From Pseudonocardia oroxyli (GTDB taxonomy: Bacteria; Actinomycetota; Actinomycetes; Mycobacteriales; Pseudonocardiaceae), in NCBI RefSeq assembly GCF_900102195.1, contig NZ_FNBE01000027.1, positions 1 to 38,030 on the forward strand: DNA of 38,030 nt, written 5' to 3'. Shown here piece by piece: positions 15,085 to 23,599 of the stretch. Below the pieces are notes generated by a model. That model saw only the letters and a list, made by a program, of their open reading frames with translations. It had not been told where the DNA came from and did no database searches. Position numbers and translations under genes: made by a program. How positions within the stretch are numbered: position 1 is the stretch's first letter; every line of letters starts with the position of its first letter.

Positions 15085-15741
15085 ATGCCGAACGCACGCG
15101 ACCGTCTCCTGCTCGCCGCAGCAGAACTGCTGGAGAGCGGGGGCACGGTGTCCACGAGGGCCGTGTGCGAGCGCGCGGGCGTCCAGGCCCCGACGCTGTA
15201 CCACCACTTCGGCAGCAAGCAGGGCCTGATCGACGCCGTGGCGAACCACGGTTTCACCCAGTACACGGCCATGGAGAGCTCGGGTGACCCGCTCGACGAC
15301 CTGCGCGAGGGCTGGGACCGGCACGTGCGGTTCGGGCTGGAGCACCCGGCGTTCTACGCCCTGCTCTACGGCCGCGCCGAGCCGGGACGGCCCTGTGCGG
15401 TCACCGCGCCCGCCCACGCCGCACTGCGCGAGAGGTTCAGCGAGGCGGCCGTGAAGGGCCTGCTCAAGGTCCCCGCGGAGGACGCCGCCGAGCAGGTCCT
15501 CGCCGCGAACGTGGGCGTGACACTCACGTTGATCACCCAGCCCGAGCCCGACCTCGCCCTGTCCGACCGCGTCCGCGAGGCCGCGCTGGCGGGAACGCTG
15601 GACCTGACGGCGGCCGAGGCCCCCACGACCCGCGCCAGTGCCGCGCTCCGGTTGCGCGCCATGCTCGACGACGACGCGGGCGACCTCACCCGGGGCGAGC
15701 ACGCCCTGCTGACCGAGCTGCTCGATCGGCTCGCTCGGTAG
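15085..15741 (+). CDS. TetR-family transcriptional regulator
   Basis: 218 residues. The N-terminal helix-turn-helix reads RDRLLLAAAELLESGG, TVSTRAVCERAGVQAPTLYHHFGSKQGLIDAV, the standard TetR layout; the rest is an all-helical ligand domain (HVRFGLEHPAFYALLYGRAEPG). ATG 15085 was chosen rather than the ATG at 15067 because the latter lies inside the operator palindrome. A strong hairpin follows immediately after the stop. Its likely target is the divergent SDR-NTF2 gene. Confidence 0.87.
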   Translation: MPNARDRLLLAAAELLESGGTVSTRAVCERAGVQAPTLYHHFGSKQGLIDAVANHGFTQYTAMESSGDPLDDLREGWDRHVRFGLEHPAFYALLYGRAEPGRPCAVTAPAHAALRERFSEAAVKGLLKVPAEDAAEQVLAANVGVTLTLITQPEPDLALSDRVREAALAGTLDLTAAEAPTTRASAALRLRAMLDDDAGDLTRGEHALLTELLDRLAR

Positions 15742-15742
15742 G

Positions 15743-15776
15743 GGCGTGGTGTCACGTCCTCCGGTGACACCACGCC
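15743..15776 (+). terminator. 13-bp hairpin after tetR
   Basis: GGCGTGGTGTCAC and GTGACACCACGCC pair perfectly around an 8-nt loop, 1 nt after the TetR stop. No U-tract follows, as is common in actinobacteria. Confidence 0.65.
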
Positions 15777-15778
15777 AC

Positions 15779-15991
15779 CACCCGGCGTGGTACTTCACCA
15801 TCCGCGCACACCCCGCGGTCGAGGTCGTCGTCGACGAGGTCGCCCACCACTTCACCGCGCGGGAGCTCTCCGGCGCGGAGCGGGACCGCGAGTTCGGCCG
15901 GGCCGTCGCGATGAACCCGGGCCGGCGCCGCTTCCGCGACCGCGCGGGCACCCGCGAGATCCCGGTCCTCCGGCTGCTCCCGACACCGTGA
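15779..15991 (+). pseudogene. C-terminal remnant of a Ddn-like deazaflavin (F420)-dependent nitroreductase
   Basis: About 70 codons read HPAWYFTIRAHPAVEVVVDE, then AHHFTARELSGAERDREF and end TREIPVLRLLPTP, which matches the end of DUF385/Ddn family proteins (HPAWYLNLRANP ... REIPVVRL in relatives). The N-terminal half with the rest of the F420 pocket is missing and the only in-frame start, GTG 15746, lies inside the tetR hairpin. It is therefore a truncated, probably unexpressed remnant, unless read through from tetR. Bases 15992-16138 after it hold nothing recognisable. Confidence 0.6.
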
Positions 15992-16138
15992 CGGACCGCG
16001 GGCAGCTCGACGAGACGAGGCCCCCACCGCACCGACGGGGGCGTGGCTCTCCGGTGTCCGACCACCCCGTTCCCCGTGACCACACCCTCGGCGAGAGACT
16101 GGGGGCCAGTGCCCGCCCCTCTCGACCTGGAGCCTTCG

Positions 16139-17074
16139 ATGCCGCAGGGAACCGTCCGTTGGTTCGACGCCGAACGGGGATTCGGCTTCCTCGCACCCGA
16201 GGACGGCTCGCCGGACGTGTTCGTGCACGCCTCCGAGATCGTCGGGGGCGGCGGCGCCACGCTGCTCCGCGAGGGTCAGGCCGTCGAGTTCGAGGTCGGC
16301 GAGAACGACCGCGGGCCCCAGGCGCTGCGCGTCCGCGTCACCGCCGAGGCCGCCACCGGCAGCGCCGTGGGCCTGCTCGGCACCGTCACCTGGTACGAGC
16401 CGGCGAAGGGCTACGGCTTCGCCTCCCCGGACGGCGGCGGCGCCGACGTCTTCGTGCACAGCTCCGCCATCGTGACCGGCGGTGTGGTCACCGAGGGCCA
16501 GCGGGTGGCCTTCCTGATCGTCGAAGGCGAGCGCGGCCCGCAGGCCGGGCACGTGATCCCCCTGGGCGCGGAGGCAGGCGCCCCCGCCGCGGCCGGCACC
16601 GCGGACGGTGCCGACGGCACGGTGGCCTGGTACGACGAGGACAAGGGCTTCGGCTTCATCACCCCCGACTCCGGCGACGGGGACGTCTTCGTCCACGCCC
16701 GGGCCCTGGCCGAGGGGCTGACGTGGCTCGCGGAGGGCGACCGCGTCGCCTACGAGGTGACCAGTGGGGACAAGGGCCCGCAGGCCCGCGACGTGCACCT
16801 GGTCCGGGACCCCGAGCCCCCCACGGCGCCGCGGCGGTCGGCACCTGCCCCGGCGGCGCGGAACGCGCCCGTGCGCGGCGGTGAGGGCGTCGTCGCGCGC
16901 TACGACGGCGACCGCGGCTTCGGCTTCATCACCCCGGACGCAGGTGGGGACGACCTCTTCGCCCACGTGTCCGTGGTGCTGGGGTCGGAGCCGCTGCAGA
17001 AGGGTGACCGGGTCCGGTACGCGGTGCGCCAGAGCGACCGGGGCCCGCAGGCCGACCGCGTCGAACGCCTCTGA
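16139..17074 (+). CDS. protein with four tandem cold-shock domains
   Basis: 311 residues made almost wholly of four CspA-like domains at about 1-68, 80-142, 159-222 and 249-311. Each has a G[TV]VxW/RY/F opening, an RNP1 block (RGFGFL, KGYGFA, KGFGFIT, RGFGFIT), an RNP2 block (VFVHAS, VFVHSS, VFVHAR, LFAHVS) and a closing (D/E)(R/K)GPQA segment. Domain 4 has the weakest RNP2 (F-A-H) and a W-to-R change in its opening. Linkers 2-3 and 3-4 are Ala/Pro-rich. Single cold-shock proteins are about 67 residues, so this is a multi-domain single-stranded nucleic-acid binder, possibly an RNA chaperone. ATG 16139 follows TGGAG; a longer in-frame ATG at 16043 adds only low-complexity text. Confidence 0.88.
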   Translation: MPQGTVRWFDAERGFGFLAPEDGSPDVFVHASEIVGGGGATLLREGQAVEFEVGENDRGPQALRVRVTAEAATGSAVGLLGTVTWYEPAKGYGFASPDGGGADVFVHSSAIVTGGVVTEGQRVAFLIVEGERGPQAGHVIPLGAEAGAPAAAGTADGADGTVAWYDEDKGFGFITPDSGDGDVFVHARALAEGLTWLAEGDRVAYEVTSGDKGPQARDVHLVRDPEPPTAPRRSAPAPAARNAPVRGGEGVVARYDGDRGFGFITPDAGGDDLFAHVSVVLGSEPLQKGDRVRYAVRQSDRGPQADRVERL

Positions 17075-17205
17075 AAGGCGGCCCCACCGCTCGCTGATCG
17101 ACCTCGAGAGGCAGGGCTGAGCTGCGGCACGCGCGCTCGCCTCGCTCCCACCTGACCGGTGCGTGCGACCGGCGGGCGACCCGGCACCGCCTTAGGCTCA
17201 CGGCC

Positions 17206-17262
17206 ATGGACGTCGCGGAGCCGCCCGTCGTGTCCGCATCCGCACCCTCGGCCCGCCCCTGA
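17206..17262 (+). CDS. possible 18-residue leaderless small ORF
   Basis: TAGGCT (17193-17198) lies 7 nt before an ATG, the usual leaderless spacing, and the frame encodes MDVAEPPVVSASAPSARP before TGA. It may instead be the start of a decayed gene: no longer frame continues and the composition is not diagnostic. The rest of 17075-17289 shows nothing recognisable. Confidence 0.2.
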   Translation: MDVAEPPVVSASAPSARP

Positions 17263-17289
17263 ACCGTCGGCCCGATCGTCACGGGTCGA

Positions 17290-18864
17290 TCACACCTGCC
17301 GGCGTCGTCGGAGCTGGGTCTCGTCGAGATCGAGGTCCTGGCTGAGCGCGATCACGGTGCGGCGGGAGATCTCGCCACGCTCGTGGAGCTCTCGCAGGGC
17401 GGCCCGCTCGACCTCGACGAGCCGCAGCCGCAGGTCCGCGACGTCCGTGCGGCTCTCCCCCGCGGAGTCGGCCCGGCCGTGGAGGTCGTCGCGGCGCAGC
17501 TGCAGGACCTGCCGCAGCTCGTCGACCCCGGCGGTCGGCTCCTCCCCCTGCTCGATGCCGTCGAGCTCGCGCAGCGCAGCCTCGACCGCCATCCGCCGTG
17601 CCCGCGTGGCCTCGGTGCGCTCGGTGGGGCTCGGGCCCAGCCGAAGGCGCCGGACCAGCCATGGCAGCGGCACGGTCTGACCGACCAGGGTCGCGAGCAC
17701 CACCACGACGGTCAGGAACTGCAGCAGGTCCCGGTGGGGGAACTCCAGGCCGTCCGCACCGACCGCGGGCAGGGACAGGATCACCGCCAGCGACACGGCA
17801 CCACGCGGGCCGCACCAGCCCACGAGCAGCCGTTCACGCCATGGCATGTCCGCCGCGGGATCGCGGCCGCCCGTGACGAGCCCGCTCAGCGGCGTCGCGC
17901 CCATCACCCACCCCAGCCGCACCACCACGGCGACCAGGACGACCGCCACGGCCGCCGCCACCAGCTGCCACACGGAGTAGTCACCGACCGCACGGACCAG
18001 CTCTGGCACCTGCACCCCGAGCAGCACGAACAGCACGGCCACCAGAAGCGTGTTCAGCACCCGCCAGAACGTCTCGGAGTGCAGCCGCACCGTCGGCTCC
18101 GCCAGCCCGCGCCCGCGCACGCCGAGCCACACCGCCGCCGTCACCGTGGCCAGCACACCCGAGGCGTGCACCTCCTGCGCGGGCACGAACGCCAGGTACG
18201 GGGTGAGCAGCGACAGCAGGACGTGGCTCGCGGTGTCCCGCACCCGCCGCCGCAACAGACCGGCGAGCACGCCCACCACCAACCCGAACCCGATCCCGCC
18301 GCCGACCTCCAGCAGCAGCGTCAGCCCGATCTCCCCCGCGGAGGTGCTCGCCCCGACCGCGGCCACGGCCACCGCGAACAGGGTCAACGCGACGCCGTCG
18401 TTGACCAGCCCCTCGGACTCCAACACCGTGACCAGCCGACGTGGCGCCCCGACCCGCTCCAGCACCGCACCGGCCGCGACCGGGTCCGGCGGGGCCACCG
18501 CCGCCCCGAAGGCGATCGCGGCCGCCCACCCGAGGTCCGGCACCACCCACAGCAACGCCGCCGCCACACAGACCGCGGTCGCCACCACCAGACCGACCGA
18601 CTGCCCCACGATCGGCACCAGGTGCCGCAGCCCCTCCCGGGGATCGGTGAAGAAGCCCGCGAAGTAGATCAGCGGCGGGAGGAACAACAGCAGCACCAGG
18701 TCCGGGGACAACCGCACCTGGTCCACGCCCGGGACGAACGCCGCAGCGACCCCCAGCAGGACGTACACCGCGGCGTCAGGCAGCCCTGTGCTCGCGCTCA
18801 CGAGTCTGCCCACCACGACACCCGCGGCAAGCACGACGACGATCAACAGGACCTGGGTCGGCAC
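17290..18864 (-). CDS. CPA1-family Na+/H+ antiporter (NhaP type)
   Basis: 524 residues. About twelve membrane segments span residues 5-400, with the family marks FLPPLIYFAGFF, AIAFGAAVAPPDPVAAGAVL, the ion-binding ESEGLVNDGVALTLF (Asn-Asp pair) and GWCGPRGAVSLAVILSLP. A charged, helical cytoplasmic tail of about 120 residues (RRMAVEAALRELDGIEQGEE ... RDLDLDETQLRRRR-like) follows and probably regulates transport. It exchanges cytoplasmic Na+ or K+ for external H+. The start at GTG 18864 has GGGGAGG almost touching it, so a slightly different start is possible. The gene stands alone. Confidence 0.88.
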   Translation of the reverse strand: MPTQVLLIVVVLAAGVVVGRLVSASTGLPDAAVYVLLGVAAAFVPGVDQVRLSPDLVLLLFLPPLIYFAGFFTDPREGLRHLVPIVGQSVGLVVATAVCVAAALLWVVPDLGWAAAIAFGAAVAPPDPVAAGAVLERVGAPRRLVTVLESEGLVNDGVALTLFAVAVAAVGASTSAGEIGLTLLLEVGGGIGFGLVVGVLAGLLRRRVRDTASHVLLSLLTPYLAFVPAQEVHASGVLATVTAAVWLGVRGRGLAEPTVRLHSETFWRVLNTLLVAVLFVLLGVQVPELVRAVGDYSVWQLVAAAVAVVLVAVVVRLGWVMGATPLSGLVTGGRDPAADMPWRERLLVGWCGPRGAVSLAVILSLPAVGADGLEFPHRDLLQFLTVVVVLATLVGQTVPLPWLVRRLRLGPSPTERTEATRARRMAVEAALRELDGIEQGEEPTAGVDELRQVLQLRRDDLHGRADSAGESRTDVADLRLRLVEVERAALRELHERGEISRRTVIALSQDLDLDETQLRRRRQV

Positions 18865-18977
18865 ACCTCCCCGCTACCCGTTCACGCCCGATCGACGCCC
18901 GAGCCAGGTCTGGCGGCAGCCGCCGCCCGGACCCCGCTGCGGCGTGCCGCCAGGGTCTCCGCGACCCGTGTCACCTG

Positions 18978-19271
18978 TCAGGACGGCTCGTCGTGCAGGC
19001 GGCGCCGGCCGTCCCTCTCGCCCGCCGCGATCGGTTCCTCCTCGTCCACCCAGGTGAACCAGCCGCCTGCAGCAGACCCGAGATCCGCGTTCAGCTCGTC
19101 GACCCCGACCCCGGTCAGCGCCGTGATCCAGCCGCCCTGGTCGTTCCACGTCCGCGCCAGCCGGGTGCCGGTCGCCCGGCGGCGCAGCAGCCGGGCCACG
19201 ATCACGACGACCGCGCAGAGCGCCTCGACCGTCGCGACGAGATGGTCGGACGTCCACCCGCGGGGGCTCAC
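18978..19271 (-). CDS. small single-span membrane protein, unknown function
   Basis: 97 residues from GTG 19271. One hydrophobic stretch (LVATVEALCAVVVIVARLL, about residues 11-29) is followed by a basic RRRATGTRLAR patch, so the N-terminus would be outside and the tail inside. The acidic tail FTWVDEEEPIAAGERDG shows no known motif. It lies 113 nt upstream of the antiporter on the same strand; co-transcription is possible. No family is recognised, and the start is uncertain because no clear ribosome site is present. Confidence 0.45.
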   Translation of the reverse strand: MSPRGWTSDHLVATVEALCAVVVIVARLLRRRATGTRLARTWNDQGGWITALTGVGVDELNADLGSAAGGWFTWVDEEEPIAAGERDGRRRLHDEPS

Positions 19272-19447
19272 GGCCCGAGCCTACGAGGGCCTCACCGGAC
19301 CCCTCCCGGCGCGCGACCTCCCCGTCCGGCCTGCCTGTGGCCAGGAGCCGATGATCGGGAGCAACGACCGGTCGGGCACGGTGGCGGACGATCATCGCCT
19401 GTCACCACCGCGCCGCCGAACGGGGAGCACGGAGATCGAGATACGAG

Positions 19448-19482
19448 TCAGGCCCTGACCATACTTGCTGGTCAGGGCCTGA
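19448..19482 (-). terminator. 13-bp hairpin after tRNA-Arg
   Basis: TCAGGCCCTGACC and GGTCAGGGCCTGA pair perfectly around a 9-nt loop, 10 nt past the tRNA-Arg 3' end on the minus strand. It is the likely terminator of the tRNA transcript. Confidence 0.65.
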
Positions 19483-19492
19483 TTCTGTGCTG

Positions 19493-19565
19493 TGCGCCCG
19501 AAGGGATTCGAACCCCTAACCTTCTGATCCGTAGTCAGATGCTCTATCCGTTGAGCTACGGGCGC
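19493..19565 (-). tRNA. tRNA-Arg (anticodon ACG)
   Basis: The minus strand folds as a 73-nt cloverleaf: acceptor GCGCCCG/CGGGCGC with discriminator A, D-arm GCTCAACGGATAGAGC, anticodon loop CTACGGA (ACG at 19530-19532), and T-arm GGGGTTCGAATCCC. CCA is not encoded. It reads CGU and, after A34-to-inosine editing, CGC and CGA. Confidence 0.95.
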
Positions 19566-19621
19566 GTGCTCTTCAGTTATATCAACTGGCCCGATCGACC
19601 CGGGAGTCGACCTGACCGGTG

Positions 19622-19711
19622 CGGAGGCTCCGGGATTTGAACCCGGGATGGGGGGTTACCCCAAACCGCATTAGCAGTGCGGCGCCATAGACCAGACTAG
19701 GCGAAGCCTCC
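19622..19711 (-). tRNA. tRNA-Ser (anticodon GCT)
   Basis: The minus strand folds as a 90-nt class II tRNA: acceptor GGAGGCT/AGCCTCC region with discriminator G, anticodon loop CTGCTAA (GCT at 19673-19675, reading AGC/AGU), a long variable arm (GGGGTAACCCC), and T-arm CCGGGTTCAAATCCCGG. It is 56 bases upstream of tRNA-Arg on the same strand, probably one transcript. No integrase or att duplication is seen. Confidence 0.95.
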
Positions 19712-19764
19712 CGGGGCCTCTCGGCCTCAGCACGGACAAGAGTACACACGGCCGCGGGGCCGGA

Positions 19765-21723
19765 TCACCCGACCCCCGCCATCGCGAGGAAGGGGGTGAG
19801 GGCGTCCGGGTTGGCCAGGGCATCGCGCGACACCGCCTTCTCCGGGTCCACCCCCGCGAGGATCTTCTTGACCGGCACCTCGCACTTCTTGCCGTTCAAC
19901 GTCCGCGGGATCGCCTCGACCAGCACGAACCGGTCCGGGACGTGCCGCGGGGACAGCTCCGAGCGCAGGGCCTTGCGCAGCACCGGTTCGACCGCCTCCA
20001 GCGACGCCCCCGGCGCCAGGACGAGGAAACACAGCAGCGCACCCTCCTCCTTCGCCCCCAGCGCCGTGGTGTCGATCACCAGGGAGTCGGCGACCTCGTC
20101 GAAGCCCTCGACCACGGCGTAGAAGTCCGCGGTGCCCATGCGGACCCCACCGCGGTTGAGCGTCGAGTCCGACCGGCCGTAGACGACGTACGACCCGCGC
20201 GGGGTGGCCCGCACCCAGTCGCCGTGGCGCCACAGCCCCGGGTAGTCCTCGAAGTAGGCCTCGCGCAGCCGCGCGCCGTCCGGGTCGTTCCAGAACATCA
20301 CCGGCATCGACGGCATCGGCTGGGTGATCACGAGCTCGCCGACCTCGTCGTGCAGGTCGGCGCCCTGCTCGTCGAACGAGTGGACGTCCGCACCGAGGGC
20401 CGCGGCCGACAGCTCCCCGAGCCAGACGGGCACGGTGGGGGCCGACCCGAGGAACGCCGCGCAGACGTCCGTGCCGCCCGAGGTCGAGCAGATCTGGATG
20501 TGCTCGCCCACGGCGTCGGCGACCCAGCGGAAGCCCTCCGGGGACAGCGGCGAGCCGGTGGAGCCGAGCGCCCGCACGGACGACAGGTCGTGGGAGTCCC
20601 GCGGGCGCAGGCCCGCCTTGAGGCAGGACTGGAGGTAGGGCGCCGAGACGCCGAACACGGTGATGCCGTGCCGCTCCGCCATGGCCCACAGCGCGCCGAG
20701 GTCGGGGAAGCCCGGGTTGCCGTCGTAGAGCACGATCTCGCTGCCCACCAGCAGGCCGCCGATGATCAGGTTCCACATCATCCAGCCGGTGGTGGTGAAC
20801 CAGAAGAACCGCTCGCCCGGGCCCAGGTCGTTGTGCAGCCGCAGCGCCTTCATGTGCTCGACGACGATGCCGCCGTGGCCGTGCACGATGCCCTTCGGCA
20901 GCCCGGTGGTCCCGGAGGAGTACAGGATCCACAGCGGGTGGTCGAACGGGACCGGCTCGAACTCCAGCGGGCCCGTGGCCGCGGTGAACTCGGCCCACGG
21001 CGTGGTGTCGGCGAGCGTCGCCGCCGGGTCCAGGTAGGACACGAGGACGGTCTGGCGCAGTGTGGGCAGCTGCTGCTGCAACGCCGCCACCGTGGGCCGG
21101 ACGTCGTAGCCCTTGCCGCCATAGCGGTACCCGTCGACGGCGAGCAGCACCGACGGTTCGGTCTGGGCGAAGCGGTCGTGCACCGCGCGCGCCCCGAAGT
21201 CCGGCGAACAGCTGGACCAGACGGCGCCGAGCGAGGCGGCGGCGAGGAACATCACCAGCGTCTCGAGGCAGTTCGGCGCCAGGGCCACCACCCGGTCACC
21301 GATCCCGACGCCCGCCGCGACCAGCCCCGCGCGCGCCCGCGCCACCAGGTCCCGCAGCTCGGCGTGGGTGACGATGCGCTCGAGCCCGTCCTCCCGCACG
21401 GTCCGCACGGCGACGTCCGCGTCCGCCCGCCCGGGGCCGGGGGTGAGCGCGTGCTCGGCGTAGTTCAGGGTGCCGCCGGGGAACCAGTGCGCTCCCGGCA
21501 TCTCCCGCGAGCCGAGCACGGCGGTCGGCTCGGTCCGCCAGATCACCCCGCAGAACTCGGCGACCGCGGCCCAGAAACCCGGCAGGTCCGCCACCGACCA
21601 GGCGTGCAGGGCCGCGTAGTCGCTCGGGTCGATCCCGTTGCGCCGGGCGAACTCCGCGATCGCGGTGTCCCGCCCCGCCGGAGGGGTCCAGAGCACCTCG
21701 GGGTCGGTGGCGTCGAGCGTCAT
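19765..21723 (-). CDS. acetoacetyl-CoA synthetase (acetoacetate-CoA ligase)
   Basis: 652 residues, the usual length for AacS in the adenylate-forming superfamily; it activates acetoacetate with ATP and CoA. The AMP-binding P-loop is LYSSGTTGLPKGIVHGHGG; the text ALHAWSVADLPGFWAAVAEF, GAVWSSCSPDFGARAV, FFWFTTTGWMMWN and YGRSDSTLNRGGVRMGTADFY is specific to AacS rather than acetyl-CoA synthetase. The catalytic C-terminal lysine is in PRTLNGKKCEVPVKKIL. No clear ribosome site precedes ATG 21723. It lets the cell use acetoacetate from ketone bodies or from leucine and aromatic catabolism. It stands as a single gene beside the dienelactone-hydrolase-like gene. Confidence 0.9.
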   Translation of the reverse strand: MTLDATDPEVLWTPPAGRDTAIAEFARRNGIDPSDYAALHAWSVADLPGFWAAVAEFCGVIWRTEPTAVLGSREMPGAHWFPGGTLNYAEHALTPGPGRADADVAVRTVREDGLERIVTHAELRDLVARARAGLVAAGVGIGDRVVALAPNCLETLVMFLAAASLGAVWSSCSPDFGARAVHDRFAQTEPSVLLAVDGYRYGGKGYDVRPTVAALQQQLPTLRQTVLVSYLDPAATLADTTPWAEFTAATGPLEFEPVPFDHPLWILYSSGTTGLPKGIVHGHGGIVVEHMKALRLHNDLGPGERFFWFTTTGWMMWNLIIGGLLVGSEIVLYDGNPGFPDLGALWAMAERHGITVFGVSAPYLQSCLKAGLRPRDSHDLSSVRALGSTGSPLSPEGFRWVADAVGEHIQICSTSGGTDVCAAFLGSAPTVPVWLGELSAAALGADVHSFDEQGADLHDEVGELVITQPMPSMPVMFWNDPDGARLREAYFEDYPGLWRHGDWVRATPRGSYVVYGRSDSTLNRGGVRMGTADFYAVVEGFDEVADSLVIDTTALGAKEEGALLCFLVLAPGASLEAVEPVLRKALRSELSPRHVPDRFVLVEAIPRTLNGKKCEVPVKKILAGVDPEKAVSRDALANPDALTPFLAMAGVG

Positions 21724-21775
21724 GGGGTCATCGTGTCGGAGGACACCCCCGCCGGGAAGTGATCCCGAGCACCCG

Positions 21776-22447
21776 TCAGCGCAGGTGCGAGTCGAACCAG
21801 TTGAGCATCCGCTGCCAGGCGTCCTCGGCGGTGGCCGGGTCGTCGTCGAAGCGGTGGCCGCGCCCGGGATAGGTGACCAGGTCGGTGGCGACCTCGGACT
21901 CGCGGGCGGCGGCCAGCAGCCCGTCGAGCTCCTCGACGTCGTCCCGGTCGCCGTAGATGCCCAGCCAGGGGCAGGTCAGTCCCGGGGCCGCCGAGATCAG
22001 CGCGGGGAGCGGACCCAGCGGCTCGGAGATCCCGCCGCCCGCGACGGTGACGGCGGCACCGAGGGTCCGCCGCGCCGCCACCAGCAGCGCCACGCTCCCG
22101 CCGAGGTCGAACCCGATCACACCCATCCGGTCGGCCTCGATGTCGTGCTCGGCCAACCAGCCGAACGCGGTGTCGGTGTCCGCCATGACCTGGTCACCCT
22201 CGAGCCGCGCCACGTGCTCGGCGGTGTCGAGGTCCTCGGTGCCGTCCCGGTGGTAGAGGTGCGGGGCGACGACGAGCCAGCCGTCCCCGGCGATCCCCTC
22301 CACCAGGCGCTGCACCATGTCGGTCAGCCCGCGGGCCTCGTGCAGCACGACGATCCCGCCCCGGGCGGGTCCGTCCGGTTCCGCCACCGTGAGCCGCAGA
22401 TCACTGCCGTCGACCAGGGGGACCGCCTCGGTGCGGATCTCGCTCAT
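21776..22447 (-). CDS. dienelactone hydrolase-family protein with Asp at the nucleophile position
   Basis: 223 residues of the DLH alpha/beta hydrolase fold. Conserved features are VVLHEARGL (the Glu near the active site), APHLYHRDG, the acid in GIYGDRDDVEEL and the His in PGRGHRFDDD. The nucleophile elbow reads GVIGFDLGGSVALL, so the residue at about position 114 is Asp where dienelactone hydrolases have Cys and esterases have Ser. The fold is clear, the chemistry is not. ATG 22447 (MSEIRTEAV) is preferred to the ATG two codons upstream because GGAAGG has better spacing (9 nt). It is divergent from the aminotransferase. Confidence 0.82.
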   Translation of the reverse strand: MSEIRTEAVPLVDGSDLRLTVAEPDGPARGGIVVLHEARGLTDMVQRLVEGIAGDGWLVVAPHLYHRDGTEDLDTAEHVARLEGDQVMADTDTAFGWLAEHDIEADRMGVIGFDLGGSVALLVAARRTLGAAVTVAGGGISEPLGPLPALISAAPGLTCPWLGIYGDRDDVEELDGLLAAARESEVATDLVTYPGRGHRFDDDPATAEDAWQRMLNWFDSHLR

Positions 22448-22503
22448 GACCATGAGCCTTCCATGTGTGGGGCGCCGATGTGGTCCGGGTTACCGTGACG
22501 CCC

Positions 22504-23559
22504 ATGACCCTCATCCGCCCCGACCTCGACTCCCTGCCGGCGTACGTGCCCGGGCGCGCCCTCCCCGGCGCGCTCAAGCTGGCCAGCAACGAGGTCGCGC
22601 TGGCGCCGCCGGCATCGGTGCTGGCGGCGATCGCGGAGGCCGCGGCCGGGGGCAACCGGTACCCGGATCTGGGCGCCGTGGCGCTGACGGAGCGGCTCGC
22701 GACCGAGCTGCACGTGGCGCCCGAGAACATCGCCGTCGGGTGCGGGTCGGTGAGTCTGTGCCAGCAGCTCGTGCAGATCAGCTGCCGCGAGACCACCGAC
22801 GAGGTCGTGTACGCCTGGCGTTCCTTCGAGGCCTACCCCATCGTCACGCAGATCGGGAACGCCCGGTCGGTCACCGTGCCGCTCGACGGGGACTTCCGCC
22901 ACGACCTCGACGCGATGGCCGCGGCCGTCACGCCGCACACGCGGCTGGTCTTCGTCTGCAGCCCGAACAACCCGACCGGCACGGTGGTGCACCGCGCGGA
23001 GTTCGAGCGGTTCCTGGACGCGGTGGGGCCGGACGTCCTGGTGGTGCTCGACGAGGCCTACCACGAGTACGTCACCGACCCGGAGGCCGTGGACGGCCTC
23101 CCGCTGCTGCGGCGCCACCCGAACCTGGTGGTGCTGCGGACCTTCTCGAAGGCCTATCGGCTGGCGGGCCTGCGCGTCGGGTACGCGATCACCGCGCCCG
23201 AGATCGCGACGGCGCTGCGCAAGGTGTGCGCGCCGTTCAGCGTCAGCTCGGTGGCCCAGGCCGCCGCGATGGCGGCGCTCGACGCGGCCGGGGAGCTGCT
23301 GGCGGCCTGCAAGGAGGCCGTCGCGGAGCGGGTCCGCGTGCGCGAGGCGCTGCTCGAGGCCGGGTACACCGTGCCGCAGACGCAGGCGAACTTCGTCTGG
23401 GTGGCCCTCGGCGAGCGGACCGCGGACTTCGCGGCGCACTGCCTCGCCGACCGGAACGTGATCGTGCGGCCCTTCCACCCGGACGGCGTGCGGGTCACGG
23501 TCACCACGGCGGAGGAGGACGACCGGTTCCTCGCGGCCGCTCGCAGTTTCTCGGGGTGA
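22504..23559 (+). CDS. histidinol-phosphate/aromatic aminotransferase (HisC/Pat-like)
   Basis: 351 residues of the class I/II PLP aminotransferases. LASNEVALAPP is the HisC/Pat N-terminal substrate block, VFVCSPNNPTGTVV holds the PLP Asn, VLDEAYHEY the Asp, and TFSKAYRLAGLRVGYAI carries the Schiff-base lysine. It is a paralogue outside any his operon, so a role as phenylalanine or other aromatic aminotransferase (Pat) is more likely than histidine synthesis. TACCGT 7 nt before ATG 22504 suggests a leaderless transcript, and the longer start at 22465 is less likely. Confidence 0.87.
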   Translation: MTLIRPDLDSLPAYVPGRALPGALKLASNEVALAPPASVLAAIAEAAAGGNRYPDLGAVALTERLATELHVAPENIAVGCGSVSLCQQLVQISCRETTDEVVYAWRSFEAYPIVTQIGNARSVTVPLDGDFRHDLDAMAAAVTPHTRLVFVCSPNNPTGTVVHRAEFERFLDAVGPDVLVVLDEAYHEYVTDPEAVDGLPLLRRHPNLVVLRTFSKAYRLAGLRVGYAITAPEIATALRKVCAPFSVSSVAQAAAMAALDAAGELLAACKEAVAERVRVREALLEAGYTVPQTQANFVWVALGERTADFAAHCLADRNVIVRPFHPDGVRVTVTTAEEDDRFLAAARSFSG

Positions 23560-23599
23560 ACCCTGAGGCGGCGGGCCGCGGGATCGGGATACTGGACGT

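Noticed and set aside
17383..19458. 691-codon plus-strand frame over the antiporter
   Set aside because: His/Gln/Arg-rich shadow opposite a clear CPA1 antiporter, a common effect of high GC.
19493..19711. tRNA genes as an integration site for a genomic island
   Set aside because: No integrase, att duplication or change of gene type is seen on either side.
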